Origin: Burhinus oedicnemus
Taxonomy: Eukaryota; Chordata; Aves; Charadriiformes; Burhinidae
Length of the DNA stretch: 64,000 nucleotides
Reading direction: 5' to 3'
NCBI GenBank assembly: GCA_008921705.1
Contig: VFFE01007669.1
Span: 2,488,376 to 2,552,375, forward strand
In this document: positions 34,931 to 46,800 of the stretch, piece after piece
Layout: every line of letters starts with the position of its first letter
How positions within the stretch are numbered: the first letter of the stretch is position 1
The notes under the pieces: model-generated
Seen by the model: only the letters and a program-made list of their open reading frames with translations
Told to the model about the DNA's origin: nothing
Database searches by the model: none
Program-made: the position numbers and the translations under genes

Positions 34931-37559
34931 AGCAAGTAGCTGCCTGGCCACTGGTGTCCTAGTGGTAAATCCAGCCAATGTGTTATTCATGACCACAGCG
35001 AGCGCTTCTCCAAGCAGTAAGCCAAGGGGAGCTGCCTGGGTGATTTCCCATTGCTACCACCACCGCCCGGCCAGCTTCCACGAGCCTTTCTGTCACAGAG
35101 GGGCCAGGTGCCAACGGGGGCGAGGAGCCTGGGATTTCACCTGGGCTGCACCGAGCAGCGGTCCATGGAGTTGCTGTGACCGCCCATTTTATTAGGAAAT
35201 AAAATAATGAATAATAATAGGAAATACAATGGGTGGTCTTCTTAATTCCTTGTTCTTGGAGACCCCTGAGCTCTACAACGTATTTATGAATAGTGCAGCC
35301 TTGCATCTACTTTTAAAAGCTGTGCTGCGGGTATTTCACTGTGTTTTTCAAAGTAGCTATAAAACATAGGAAGGGCTTAGGGGGAAAAGATTCTGCTCCC
35401 ACCGTAAATCAAAAGTGAGCAGACAAAGGTCAAAATACCAAAAGCCACAAGAACATTAACACTTAGGATATAAAGATTTCCTAAGAAACTAATGCTTGCT
35501 CTTTCCCCAGATAAAGCAGACACCTTATCTTTGGGAGTTTACAAAATGGAGCCAAGCTATACAAGTAACCACTTAACTAAACCAAGGCCTGGATCTTTTA
35601 GCAGTCTGTAGTCATTAAAGCCCTCGGAAAGTCTCCCAGGAGCCAATATGCTTGCTTAAGTATATGCTGTAAAAGGTCCCTGAGATTTACAAGGAACTGC
35701 TCCATGCTAAGCTAGGCACCATCTGATAAACAAGCAATTTTAGCTTCAGGCTAAATGATGCTCTTTGAGGCTTTGATTTACAATGCTGCAGATGATATAT
35801 TTGTAGTTCTAGGATAGGTTCTGCTGTGGACCTGCTGTGATTACTCATCCATGAACCAAGTTAGGGCTCAGATCTTCAACTGGGAGGTCAGAAAATTGTC
35901 AGCGGAGCAAGAAATGTTTGATAAGGTTTATTTAGATGCTAACCACATTAAAAAAAAAAATTAAATTAAGCAAACAGAGGTAAACAATCCTTAAGCTTTC
36001 CAGGGACCGAGCCTGTTTTTATTTTTTTTGGTAGCGTAATCTTAAATATATTTTGAGTGAAAAAGATATGAAAGTAAGTCCCAAATTGACTTTCCGGACT
36101 AATTTTACTTTCATTAGACTATCTTTTGAAAAGAGGAACGCGCTTACTTAAAATAGAAAATACCAACTTAGAGTTTATGAAATTTCTCAATCCTGTTACA
36201 CTTCTCTCCAACATCTAAAAACCAGTTTGGAAATAAACAACACAAGAGAAATCATATAAACTTCAGAAATTTAGATTAAAAAACCAGACAGCCTTAGGGG
36301 AAAGAAGGCAAGCAAGAAAGCAAGCAGAACCTAACATTTCAGGAATGCACTGCTTTCATAATTTTTTCACTGATCCAAGACCTGTGGGCCCAATCCTGCA
36401 CACTGCCGAGTGTCTCCTGAAAACTGGCCAGGAGTCTCAACTGCTACTGAAAGCAGGGATTTTTTAGATATCCCTCTAACTTTGCTGTCAGGAATACACA
36501 ATTCATGGATTAAAAAAAATATGTGATTTTAAGCTTACCACTACAAATATTCAGACTTTTTTTTTTCTCCATCAAAGAACTAGTTACACAGCTCAAACAT
36601 TGTTAAAAGTAAAATAAACACAAAAACTTCAGTTCAGGAAAAAAAAGAATATTAATTTATTGCTTTTAAATAGAACTTACGTGTTTTGAAATTCTTTTCG
36701 TAACACTCACAGTTGATCTTACCCAATTAATAAGTCACTGAAAAAACCTGGAAAATTTTTTTGTTATCATAAAATCTGTAGACAACAATGTATATCTAAA
36801 TTTTTGCTTATTTTTCTGTGTGGTTTTCAAACTTAAAAGCTTAGACTTTTGAAAACTGTGGATCTGAAGGTTTTCAAAAGTGCTTTGCTTTTGAAGTTGA
36901 GTTTGCAAAAACACTTTTAAATACACAGTTTTGTTTTACTTTTAAACCTATCTGTCCTTGGCTCCTTTAAATGCTTAGTCCATGAAGCCCTCTGTTTTGG
37001 AAGTGTAGCATGCCCTGAATTCCCACTGCATTGGCTTCTTGCAAAGTTTAACTGAATTTATATTGAAGTTTATTAAATCATTATGATTTTATGATGCAAA
37101 GAAGGCATTTATCAAATAAGCATATGACTGAAAGCAAACAAAACACGTTGTTTCAGCCAGCCTCTGGGACTCAACAACTGCAGAAGGGGATGTTGCCAGC
37201 TGTACTGGTGCTTTCCTATTGGGGGGGAAATATATAATAAGATGTTTTCCTTTTTAGAAAATAGTGTGGAAAGTGTGCATGTGGTCAAGATACTCAGGTA
37301 ATATAATCCTGTGTGTGTTACATGACATCAGTTAAATTCAGACATGTGGCACTTATTTAAATATCAGCGAAGGATTATATTCAGTGTCTGGAAATTGTTA
37401 AGAACTGCAATTGCAGTCACATTAGTAGCAATAGCTAGACATAAGGCTCCAAAACTGTATTATAAACCACTATCTTTACTCATTTTCTGCAACTCACCTT
37501 TTTCAGACTTAAATTTAGAGTACAATGTTTTTGTTGGAATCTCTTAGTACAGTTAAATC
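34931..37559. other. Unassigned sequence: GC-rich block then AT-rich
   Basis: 34.96-35.19 kb is GC-rich, with the highest local CpG content I noticed (ACCGCCCGGCC, AACGGGGGCGAGG), but it is too short and isolated to call a CpG island. 36.0-37.1 kb is strongly AT-rich with A and T runs. No gene or mobile element recognised. Confidence 0.42.
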
Positions 37560-37930
37560 TGGCCTGTGAACAGAAGAACCAATGTGTTTTTCTTGAATGG
37601 CAGCTGGTGGATGTCACCCCTCATGGAAGAAGGCGTCACCCCGATTTCTATCCTGTTCACAATTTAGATGCAAATAATTAAGTCCGGCGTTTTTTGTAGA
37701 TATTGCATGTGATATAAAACAAATTGTAACAGGAGCCTGACAATGCAAGTATCTCATGGGAGGATTCTACTTCACAAAGCTCCCGGTTAAAGTTTTAACA
37801 GCTTCAAGAAAATGACTTTTAATTGAAACAACCCAGACACGGTGCATTGGCTGCCTTCCAGAGGGTGCGCTTGTGTCATTCCTAGTGACATGAATGGGAC
37901 TTACAGATTTGCAAATAAATGGTCTATACA
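37560..37930. promoter_or_regulatory. Candidate conserved element with overlapping octamer and homeodomain site
   Basis: The octamer ATGCAAAT (37668-37675) overlaps TAATTA (37675-37680) by one base. A second octamer-like TTTGCAAAT lies near 37909. Between them the text (for example GGAGGATTCTACTTCACAAA and GCTCCCGGTTAAAG) is non-repetitive and of balanced composition in an AT-rich neighbourhood. This is the arrangement expected of a developmental enhancer bound by POU factors. Conservation and activity are untested. Confidence 0.4.
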
Positions 37931-40900
37931 TGTATATACATTAGATATAAAGTGTATATGAAATGTGATATCAAGGTTCAATTAGCAATGTTAAAGGTAA
38001 CTTAAAAGGAGCTTAACTTTTGAAGTAGTCCATAAGAGCAGTACTGGTGTTCTTTTTTTTTGGTTTCAAGGCTTTACATAAGATTAAATATGATTTCGTT
38101 AATGACAGAAATGCCAGTAGAAAAATAAACAACTTCTAAAACATAGCTTTTACTATCATAGTGTTTATCTATCCCTTTGTTGAAGAGATTCCATGGGAAG
38201 AGGTTTTCTAAGAGTAATAAGTTAGATGTGAGTTTCTACGTTAAAAAGGTAAAACCAGTAAAGGCTTGCAAAGACATGCTGTCACGCGGAGCAGGCCGGG
38301 TACAAGCAGTTTAAGAGAGGTGAAGGTAGGCTTTGTTAGCAGCCTCGCTGCCCAGCTGGGATTTTCAGCTGCTTTAAAGCCCAGTCTGTCCCAGTCCCTC
38401 AAGCGAGGGGACCAGTGAAGCCAGCGGAAAGGAGCCAAGCCAGGCTGACAGCAGCCACGCTGGAGCAGATGCAGAAATGATGAGACATGCCCATTATCAT
38501 CCTAGCTATGAGCATCCTCTATCTCAGCAGACAAGTGTAGGTGAGAGCAGGTCTCGCAGGTGATGACTTGAATTGTTGTCTTCTGGTCACAGGAGCTCAT
38601 AATGGCTCCTCCAAGTGATGAGGAGAGGTGGGAGCCCTCCGCTCCTTGCCTGTCCCCCTCCTACCATGAGCCTGTTGCCTTGCAGGTGGGTAAATGGTAG
38701 CTTGGGCTCTGTTGCCCAGTGATCAGTTTCAGGGTTGACTTGCTACCCTCTCTTCAGATGCCTGCCTTATCCACAGGCTGCATGGGCAGGGAACCAGGAG
38801 AAATGTTTTTCTCCCCCTTTTATTCTGGGCTCGTTAAAGCCATCATTGCTGCTGCCAGGCTGGTTATATTGTTTTTTCATCACCAGGAACCTCTCTGTCC
38901 AATGTCAGAGTATTGGACTGGCAAACCTGTTCTGTTCCTGGCATTTTCTGACCCATGGAGCTTGGTCTTTGCGATCCTCTGGCCTTGTTTCAGCTGTCAA
39001 GGTCAGATGAATGTGGAATCTGAATCCTCATGAATATCATTATGCCCCAGAATTTTCCTAAATTCTGCATGCTGGGACCTTTTCAGATCCTTTGCAAGGC
39101 TACTCATCTTGAAAAATAAAATAAATTGGTAAATCTCCATTCCAATTGCGGAAGATAGAATCTAGGCAGCTCACAAAAATGTGAAAATATGCAAAGTAAA
39201 CAGATTGTTTCTGACAGTAACAACCCTGCGATTGCATAAAGCATCATCAAATTGCAACATGCACGTATTAAGCTTTGAGAACAACTGAATTCACAGTGAC
39301 ACGTTCGCAGCTCTTGAATTCATTATCACACCTGCTCAGCTTGGAGATTTGCAGTATCGTACCTTGTTCTCAAAGGTGGCCTCCAAAGGAGCGCTGCATT
39401 ATCAAAGTAATCTCATTTAGTTTCAATTTTCTGAATTTCTTTGTGAGCTGTATGGAGAATTGTAGCAAGGGCAGGGCAAAAGGGTGCCAAATAGAGGTAA
39501 ATATAGGCAAACACTTCTTTGGGTGCTGCCATCTGGAAAGGTGACCATAGCAAGTCCATAAGTGCTGCTGAAAGGAGATTGCGAAGGGGCAACGTGCTGT
39601 AGTGCCGTCAAATCTTCTTGTAACTCTGGCTGTAGAGAGCCCAGCTGAGCTGATCCACACGCACATTTCCCTCTGATTTATAACACTGTAGCTTTATTAC
39701 ATAGAAGTTCCTAGGAAAAAATCAAACCCAAACCTAAAAATCTAATTCATTGGGCAAATGGTAATAACAAATCACCAGAAAACAAGCTTTTTAAAATGAA
39801 AGAAATAAATACTTCTGGACATAGGAGCTGAGCTCTCAGCCCCCTCATAAACACACTTTCATCCAAGTGCAAAGAAGTACATACTTCATGACAGTGCTAC
39901 AGTCATGACCCTGGACAGTATGCTGGGGATTCTTTACATCAACATGTTAATGGATACTCTTGCAGACATTTTAATAGTCTAATATATTAACAGACTCTAG
40001 AATTTTAAAGTATTCTTAATTGCTGTGACTTCTGTTAGTCCTACCAGATAGTCTACTGAAGTATTTTTCCACTTATTTCAAGAAAATATATATGTGCAGA
40101 CTTGTATTTGATGCTTGTCAGTAGATATCATTAATGTATATATAAATTTTTTTTTATGGTTGTCTTTTTCAGAAGTAGTTATTGTTGTTATGGTTAGAAT
40201 GTGAGAGCTCTCTCATAGCAGTATTTATTTAAGGTCAGAATTAAGGTTATGTTGTGATGCAAAGCATTCTTTATAAAAGAAATGTGTACTGAAGCAGCAC
40301 ACAATTTATTGTGTATTTATATCTATTTCCTTGATTTTCTGTAATTGATACCTGAAAATGTGACAGTTGATATATTTATTAAAAACACTTCGAGCTGTTA
40401 GAGGGTTTTCATTTTTCTTTGTTTTGGTTCATTCTAATGCGTTTATTTACACATTTCATTTCCTTATTTCTTACAGATGTACTAAAGTACAGTTTTCCAA
40501 TAAGAAAACTATTTCCTTTCATGAGAGGCTCCATGCTATTATAGTAAATGGCTGCAGTCTAGCCAAAGCCAATAATGGCTGGGAACTGATAGACATATTT
40601 CTGCAGTGCAGGATCTTTCAAGGTCTTGCAGAAGCAGTTGGGCAGAGAGAAGTCACCCCAGCCACCTCTTGGAGAGGACATTGGAGTGGAGCGCTCTCTT
40701 GTGCCGCGGTAATATGTGCGAGCAGCACAGCGTCTGAAAGCAGGAATCTTCTGTCGTTAAAAAAAACTAGTCAGTGGCAAAACACTTCCTGCTGCTGCTT
40801 CTGCTCTTTCATGTACTTACGTATATGGAGAGGAGCATGTGAATTCAAAATCATGGCAAATTAAAAAAAGAAAAAGGATTTGGAGACTTTTCATCCTTAT

Positions 40901-43211
40901 TCCAGAGAAGCATGTTACAGTGCTACAGAATTTCACATTTTCAGTGCAACCGTCTTGCTCAAAAATGTCTCTCTGCCCGCAACAGGGATTTAAAGCCCTG
41001 CTATGTTGCAAAAATACCTTTTATAAAAGAATGTTTTGGGTAGGGTTGCCCTAACTCTGTCTCTTTACACAAAACAGAGTAGTTGGACAATCTTGGTGAT
41101 AAGGACTTTGGGATCAGAAGACTTTCCTGTGAGCAAGCTATAACAAGATGAGCTATAAAGACATTTTATTTCTATTGTGGTCACAGGACCGTATGTCAAG
41201 AGAGCAGAATGTCCCCTTCACTATCCAGTCTGTGGCTGCTTACTACTCAGGTAGCAATCATTATGAATTCAGTATTGTAACCCAGAGATAATTCAGCAAA
41301 GAGGGAAATGTTCTGCATTTAAAGACAGATTCTCACTGTTTAAAAGGAGAACTTCAAGACAGCAGCAAACTCTTCCTGTTAGCTAAAGAAAAGTACATCA
41401 CAGAGGAGAAATTGCCAGTGACATGATTTTCACTAATAACACAACAGTCTGTCCTGATTTTTTTTCTTCAGTTTTTTTTTAATTGTCAAAGCAAATCAAA
41501 CCATTATCAATTTGTGGCAAAGACAGTTTTCATACTTACTTTCTGTTCAGAACACTAGTCCTGTTTTTTTTTTTCCTTCTTCTTTTTTTTCTATAAACCA
41601 AGTATCTCCATTTTCATTCACGGAGAGAAACAGTAGACATACAGAGAATTTTCACTTTAATTCCATGCTATAAGAAAACATACCTGCCCAAACACCAACC
41701 AGCCCGTGCCAGTTTCAAGAGGTAAAGTACATTTGGACCACCTTGTTGAGAAGGTCTGTATTTTGCGTTTCACAAGGACAGTGGCTCTATGTCAGATGAG
41801 GAAGAGCACTACTCTCTCTTCTTTCCTCTTCCCTCACTATCATTCCAGCCTCACAAACCAGTCTGATAGCTGGAACACTTTAGCCAGATTTTTAACACAG
41901 TTGGTCTTTATTGCCTCAGGATTGTAGGCAAGACTAGGAGTGCTCCACTACTGCAAGATGTCCTCATGAAACTTCCAGGTACAGGGTCAGTTTTGGAGAG
42001 GTAGAAGGTGTCCTCTGCTCCTGTGGTCTTCAGTGCAACCCAAAGGCTCTCAACAGCTCTTGGAAGAAAAATCTTCTTGTGCACAGGTCCTGCCTATTCA
42101 CAGCTCATTATCACACACTAATGCTGATCACCTCTTCTAACCATTAACAATAGGCAAATAAAAAGATCCAGATGTATTTCAGTAAGTACCAAGAAGTATA
42201 ACCAAATAGTCTGTTCTCCTTTGCCACTGATTTAACATTATATGTCACTAAATCTGTCTGTCAATAAATACATTTTACAACAAATGTGCCTGATATTTGT
42301 GTATCGAGATACATTTCCAGATAAATGTAAATTTAAAAAGACTGTTTGGATACACACAGGAAAATGACACTTGCATTTATTACAGCATTTCTATTCTTAT
42401 TAGAATTCAGGAGGCTTTTTTTCATTGTATTCAGCAGTCTCACAGGGTCTGCAGTGAACTGTTTTAGTCCTTGATTTAAATGATTATCAGCAATAATTGC
42501 ATTTCTAAAGCAACAACACTTCAGTAAAAAGACAGACTTACTCAAAGCGGGTGCAACACAATATGGACTATATTTAAGGACTACTCCTTCTCACAGAAAT
42601 GCTTCTTTAAGCTTTGGGCCAACACTGATCTTATATTACTACAGGTCTCCTGTAGCATAACAAAGTTAAAGTTGCTATTTAACCCCCTTTAGAAGCAAAC
42701 ATACCCCTGTACACTTTCATGCAAGCTTTGTTAAGCTGAATGAGTTGCTCCTCTCCACCAAATGGCAGTGAGCTTGAAGAGAAGGTGGCTGGCACAGCTC
42801 CTAACGTGCTTGGTGCTAAGCAAAGCCCTCAGCAGCTCAGGGGAGACTGCAATGGCCCAGCTGCAGGCAGGGAGGCTCGGCAGCCCTAAGGGCAGGCAGG
42901 AGAGCAGCTGAGTGGGTGGCATGGCATTGGGAGGAGGTGCATTGTGTTACCCTGATGGGGAGCCGTATAATGGCTAGGGAAGGGGCAGGGGGACTGGTTT
43001 GCTCAGGTTTGGCTTGGTGTTGCTTTGAATGTGATGTGGCTGTGTCTCTGTGCTGGTTTCCAGGTATTTGCTTATTTTAAGTCTTCCAATTTGATTCGTT
43101 GTTAATAGGTTCACTATGGTGGTGGCCACGAGGGGTCCTTTGCTAAAGACATTTATTTTGTTTTAGCATGGGGACTATGCTTTAGTTCCTGTAGGACTTG
43201 AGAGGCTGTGT
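37931..43211. other. Unassigned non-coding sequence
   Basis: No gene or recognisable mobile element. Open frames reach 165 codons (40367-40864, plus) without domain resemblance. T-rich runs near 41460-41590. 42.73-43.0 kb is GC-richer. Confidence 0.45.
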
Positions 43212-43710
43212 CTCTTCTGGAGCTGCTGGAAGGAGAGTAGGAATGATGTGGACCTGTTGGAGCGAGTCCAGGGGAGGCCATGAACATGATCAGAGGGCTG
43301 GAGCACCTCTCCTATGAGGACAGGCTGAGAGAGTTGGGATTGTTCAGCCTGGAGAAGAGAAGGCTCCAGGGAGACCTTAGAGTGGCCTTCCAGTACCTAA
43401 AGGGGGCCTACAGGAAATATGGGGAGGGACTCAGGAGTGTAGTGATAGGATGAGGGGTAATGGTTTTAAACTGAAGGAGGAGGTAGATTTAGATTAGATA
43501 TTAGCAAGAAATTTTTTACCATGAGGGTGGTGAGACACTGGAACAGGTGGCCCAGAGAAGCCGTGGATGCCCCATCCCTGGAAGTGTTCAAAGCCAGGTT
43601 GGATGGGGCTTTGAGCAACCTGGTCTAGTGGAAGGTGTCCTTGCCCATGGCAGGGGGTTGGAATGAGATGGTCTTTCATGTCCTTTCCAACTCTAGCCAT
43701 TCAGTGATTC
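43212..43710 (+). mobile_element. CR1 LINE 3' fragment, first part of a composite insertion
   Basis: CR1 landmarks run in order: TCTGGAGCTGCTGGAAGGAG (degraded start), GGACCTGTTGGAGCGAGTCC, CACCTCTCCTATGAGGACAG, TTCAGCCTGGAGAAGAGAAG and GATGCCCCATCCCTGGAAGT, ending ACTCTAGCCATTCAGTGATTC. It shares subtype markers with the CR1 at 57824-58352: GGAAATATGGGGA, AGTGTAGTGATAGGA, ATTTAGATTAGAT and the unusual tail AGCCATTCAGTGATTC. By eye the two differ at roughly one site in ten to fifteen. A short deletion removes the TTTATCAGGG stretch at about 43431. The insertion then continues into LTR sequence instead of ending. Confidence 0.95.
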
Positions 43711-43792
43711 CCATCCCAAACCCAAACCATAGCACTATACTGGCTGCTAGTAAGAAAGTCAAGTCCATCCCAGCCAAAATCACCACACCCAG
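43711..43792 (-). mobile_element. LTR end (family A) carried 3' of the CR1
   Basis: The 77 bases 43711-43787 match 58353-58429, the terminal part of the split LTR, with two differences seen by eye. Both start at the same CR1 junction. The next five bases, CCCAG (43788-43792), equal the target-site duplication of the 58-kb LTR, which should not belong to the LTR itself. In LTR terms this is the 5' end (TGTGGTGATTTTGGCTGGGA...) in minus orientation. The rest of the LTR is absent: the CR1 here is not preceded by LTR sequence. Confidence 0.85.
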
Positions 43793-43840
43793 ACATCTTT
43801 AATGTCCATTCCAACTCTAACCGTTCTATGATTCTATGAA
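43793..43840 (+). mobile_element. Second CR1 tail ending the composite
   Basis: The sequence ACATCTTTAATGTCCATTCC is followed by AACTCTAACCGTTCTATGATTCTATGAA, a normal CR1 3' terminus of a subtype different from the CR1 just upstream. It lacks all CR1 sequence 5' of the last 50 or so bases. It thus caps the LTR fragment with a tail that the CR1 reverse transcriptase can recognise. Confidence 0.9.
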
Positions 43841-46800
43841 TTTGTGTTTTTTCCCTCAGGAGATGTCTCGCTGTTTTCTGTCTTGAGCATCTTGGAATGC
43901 TTGCTCTGTAGTGTGGTTTTTAACATTGGTTGGGTGCTGTTGGGTAGGTACCAAGTGCAGCATTGCTGGGGGATTAACATAATCTAGCTATCCGCTGCCC
44001 AGGGAGTGAAAAACTCACAGAATAAAACCAGTATTTCTGTTTTGCTTTGTGTAACCCTATCGTGACTCTGGTACTGTCATTGTAGAGATGAGACCAGCTC
44101 TCAAAGCATTGTTCATATCCCAAAGAAATTAGGATAACATTTGACTGACAAAGCTCAATAAAGAAATCTCAGCGCGACTGTGTGAGATAAAACTATCTCT
44201 GAGGAAACAAACACAGCTGCTCTAAATGGTGGTCATTATAAAAGAAGTTCCACCTGTTTTCTTGCCAGTTTAAGTTCACTGGCTTGTTTAGGTCTAGTTC
44301 TAATCTACCGAGGACTGAAACTCTGTTTGTAGCTATGTCTGTGTTGAATTATCTGTCAGCTGAGCAGCTGTGTGCTGGTGCAATTATGCCATACACTGCA
44401 GACAAGGGAAGCTGCAGTTTGTGTTGATGAAGCTCTATGTGGTTTTGAGCAGGAGGTAAAGTCCGCTGGTGGCCATGGTTGCTTCCTCTCTCTTTGCTTC
44501 GAGTTTATGCTGAATTATCTATGTCAATAACTGGATGCCAGTTGTTATAATGGAGAGAAGTTCCTGAGTAGATGAGGTCTAAGTCTTGTCTTGTATTTCA
44601 AAGAAAACACTTCCTCTTACATGGAGAGTGAAAGGCCTGTGTGTCCTTTTTTTCCTGCTATTGCATGCTGCTGTTACTTTGAATGTTTAAACTTTTTTTC
44701 TTAATACTCAGCAGACAGAGTCATGAAGAAGGAAAATGAGAAGCGCCTCTATTGGGTGACATAAAACTCATGTCTGGTTACCAGGATAAACGAGTGTGGT
44801 GAGTAACATATTCTGAATTCTTCTACTTTGTATTTACTTAGACTTCCTGCAGTAAAGTATACAAAAATAAGTCAAATATATCTGCCAGTCGTGAATGCAT
44901 AATTAAAAATATATTTTCTCAAGGAAAGTCTTCTGATGTTTATTATTCAGTGGCTATAAATGTTTATGTTCATGTTCTTTTAAAAAACAAAAGCAAAGTT
45001 AAAACTGTAGTCCTGCAAAGGCATTTGATTTCATCACTAAAAACAAATTGGTCCTTTCAAATGGGAAAAAACTTAAAGAAAATGGAGAAGGTAGCAGAAG
45101 GGAAAATATGCAGGCAATAAAAAGCTAGGTAGGAAGAGAAAATGAACTGGATGGGAAGGGAGAAGGAAATGAACAGAAGCGGCCATGAAAAGGACATTTG
45201 TAGGGTAACTGCAGGAAGTCAAAACTTTAAAGAACAGAGCAAAAAGTAGGAAATAAGAGAGGAGAGTTGTGGTCACTTTTCTCCTACTCCTGTCCAGGCA
45301 CGGGAGCTCTGCAGGCAGACCACAAGCTGGGCACACAGGGGTGGCCTGACGTGTCCCATCACCTGTTTCTGTGCCTCCCCTCTGGGCGGTTGTCGTCTTC
45401 TCATGCTGACCTCCCCAGCTACTCCTTGGTGCTTCCTTCACGCTTGCACGGATGTCTGCAGGAGGGCCAGGGGGAGCAGTTTGGTGTAGTGGCAGCAACT
45501 GGCAAAGCAGACCTCTGGCTCCTTCCTTCCTCTGTGGCTCAGAAATCATAAAGAATGAAAAAAAGTAAAAAAGAAAATGAAAGCTAGCAGTGTCTTAACT
45601 GTTGCTATAAACAAACACTGAATTACAATATGTTTGCGAAGGTCTGGATTTTTCCCATAGCAAACTCAGATGGTAGAAATGAAAAGCTGTGGTTGGGTTC
45701 CGCTCTCATTGAGGTGGGCTGAAGCTGGGTTTTGGAAAGGCTTTCTGAACCCTCTCTGCACTGCCTGGCTGGTGGCAATGGGTTCTGCTTTTTTTTTTTT
45801 TTTTTAATACTGAAGTTGGAGAGAGTTAGGCAATGGGTATCTTAAGCAAAAATTGTCGTCTTGCTGGTTGATGCATGTTAGAGTGGAGATGGGGAAACAA
45901 AAAATGGGAATATTTAAATCACACCTGGGGAAATTGAGTGAATTTCTACTGGAAATAGTGGACATTGTGCAAGGCTGAGTACAGCCTTATATTGTGGCCT
46001 TTGTTCTTATGTTATAATTTAGCTATGGTTATTTGTCAGGAGTGTTAAATTATTTGCTTATGGAAAAGTTTCTTGTTGTTTTTTTGGGTTTTTTTGTTTT
46101 TTTTTTTAAATGCTATTGGAAACGAAGTAAATGCATGATTCCTCATTTGAAATGAGAAAATGATTAGTACTGCTTTGGAGTACTTTTTTGAGGGGAAGAG
46201 AATTTAATTGTTGTTTTTAGAACATTTTTTGTTAGCTTTTTTAAGAGTTTGACTATCCTCATAGTACTCAGTTCATTTAACAGCAGGAAGGCAGATTGTA
46301 CTCTTTGAAAAAGTGAGAAAAGTATACGCCTTTTATAGCCTTTATTAATAATTAGTATACATTGTCCAATATGAATTCAGTAGAAGATATGATGCTATTT
46401 TAATATTAGAAGCTCTGTTAAGGTTGCGGTTTGGTTTTCTTACATTTGCTCTAATGGATAATCTCAGAAGAGGCTTAAACAACGTAAGGAAATGGGTTTG
46501 GGTCTCAGAGACTGTGCTAGGGGAGGGGGAGTCAGAAGAAACAGGATCAAGTTGTCTGTGCACCTGAGTGATGCACAGCTTTGAAACGGAAGAGGTCTCA
46601 GTTCCTGTTCCCTGTTTTTACTTGAAAAGGTTTATCAACAAGAGATACTTCAAACTCTGTGCTCTGATCTCATTAATTCTACCCCTGGCAAAGTCAGGAA
46701 AAGTTTTGATATCAGTTACAAAGCTTCAAAATTGACAGTGGGTCCTTATTTCCAGTAGATTGGCTACCACTTTCTGGTGGATTTAGGGTGATGTTTCTTG

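Noticed and set aside
34960..35190. GC-rich block considered as a CpG-island promoter
   Set aside because: Only about 230 bases, few CpG, no TATA or initiator arrangement and no adjacent exon-like sequence.
40367..40864. 165-codon plus-strand open frame
   Set aside because: No domain I recognise and a composition typical of random AT-rich sequence.
43494..43700. 68-codon minus-strand open frame
   Set aside because: It is antisense to the CR1 at 43212-43710, and the same peptide appears from the antisense CR1 at 12.8-13.1 kb.
45073..45549. 158-codon minus-strand open frame with a hydrophobic C-terminal half
   Set aside because: The hydrophobic part comes from a purine-rich plus-strand tract (pyrimidine-rich on the minus strand), which automatically gives Phe/Leu/Ser/Pro codons. 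No family resemblance.
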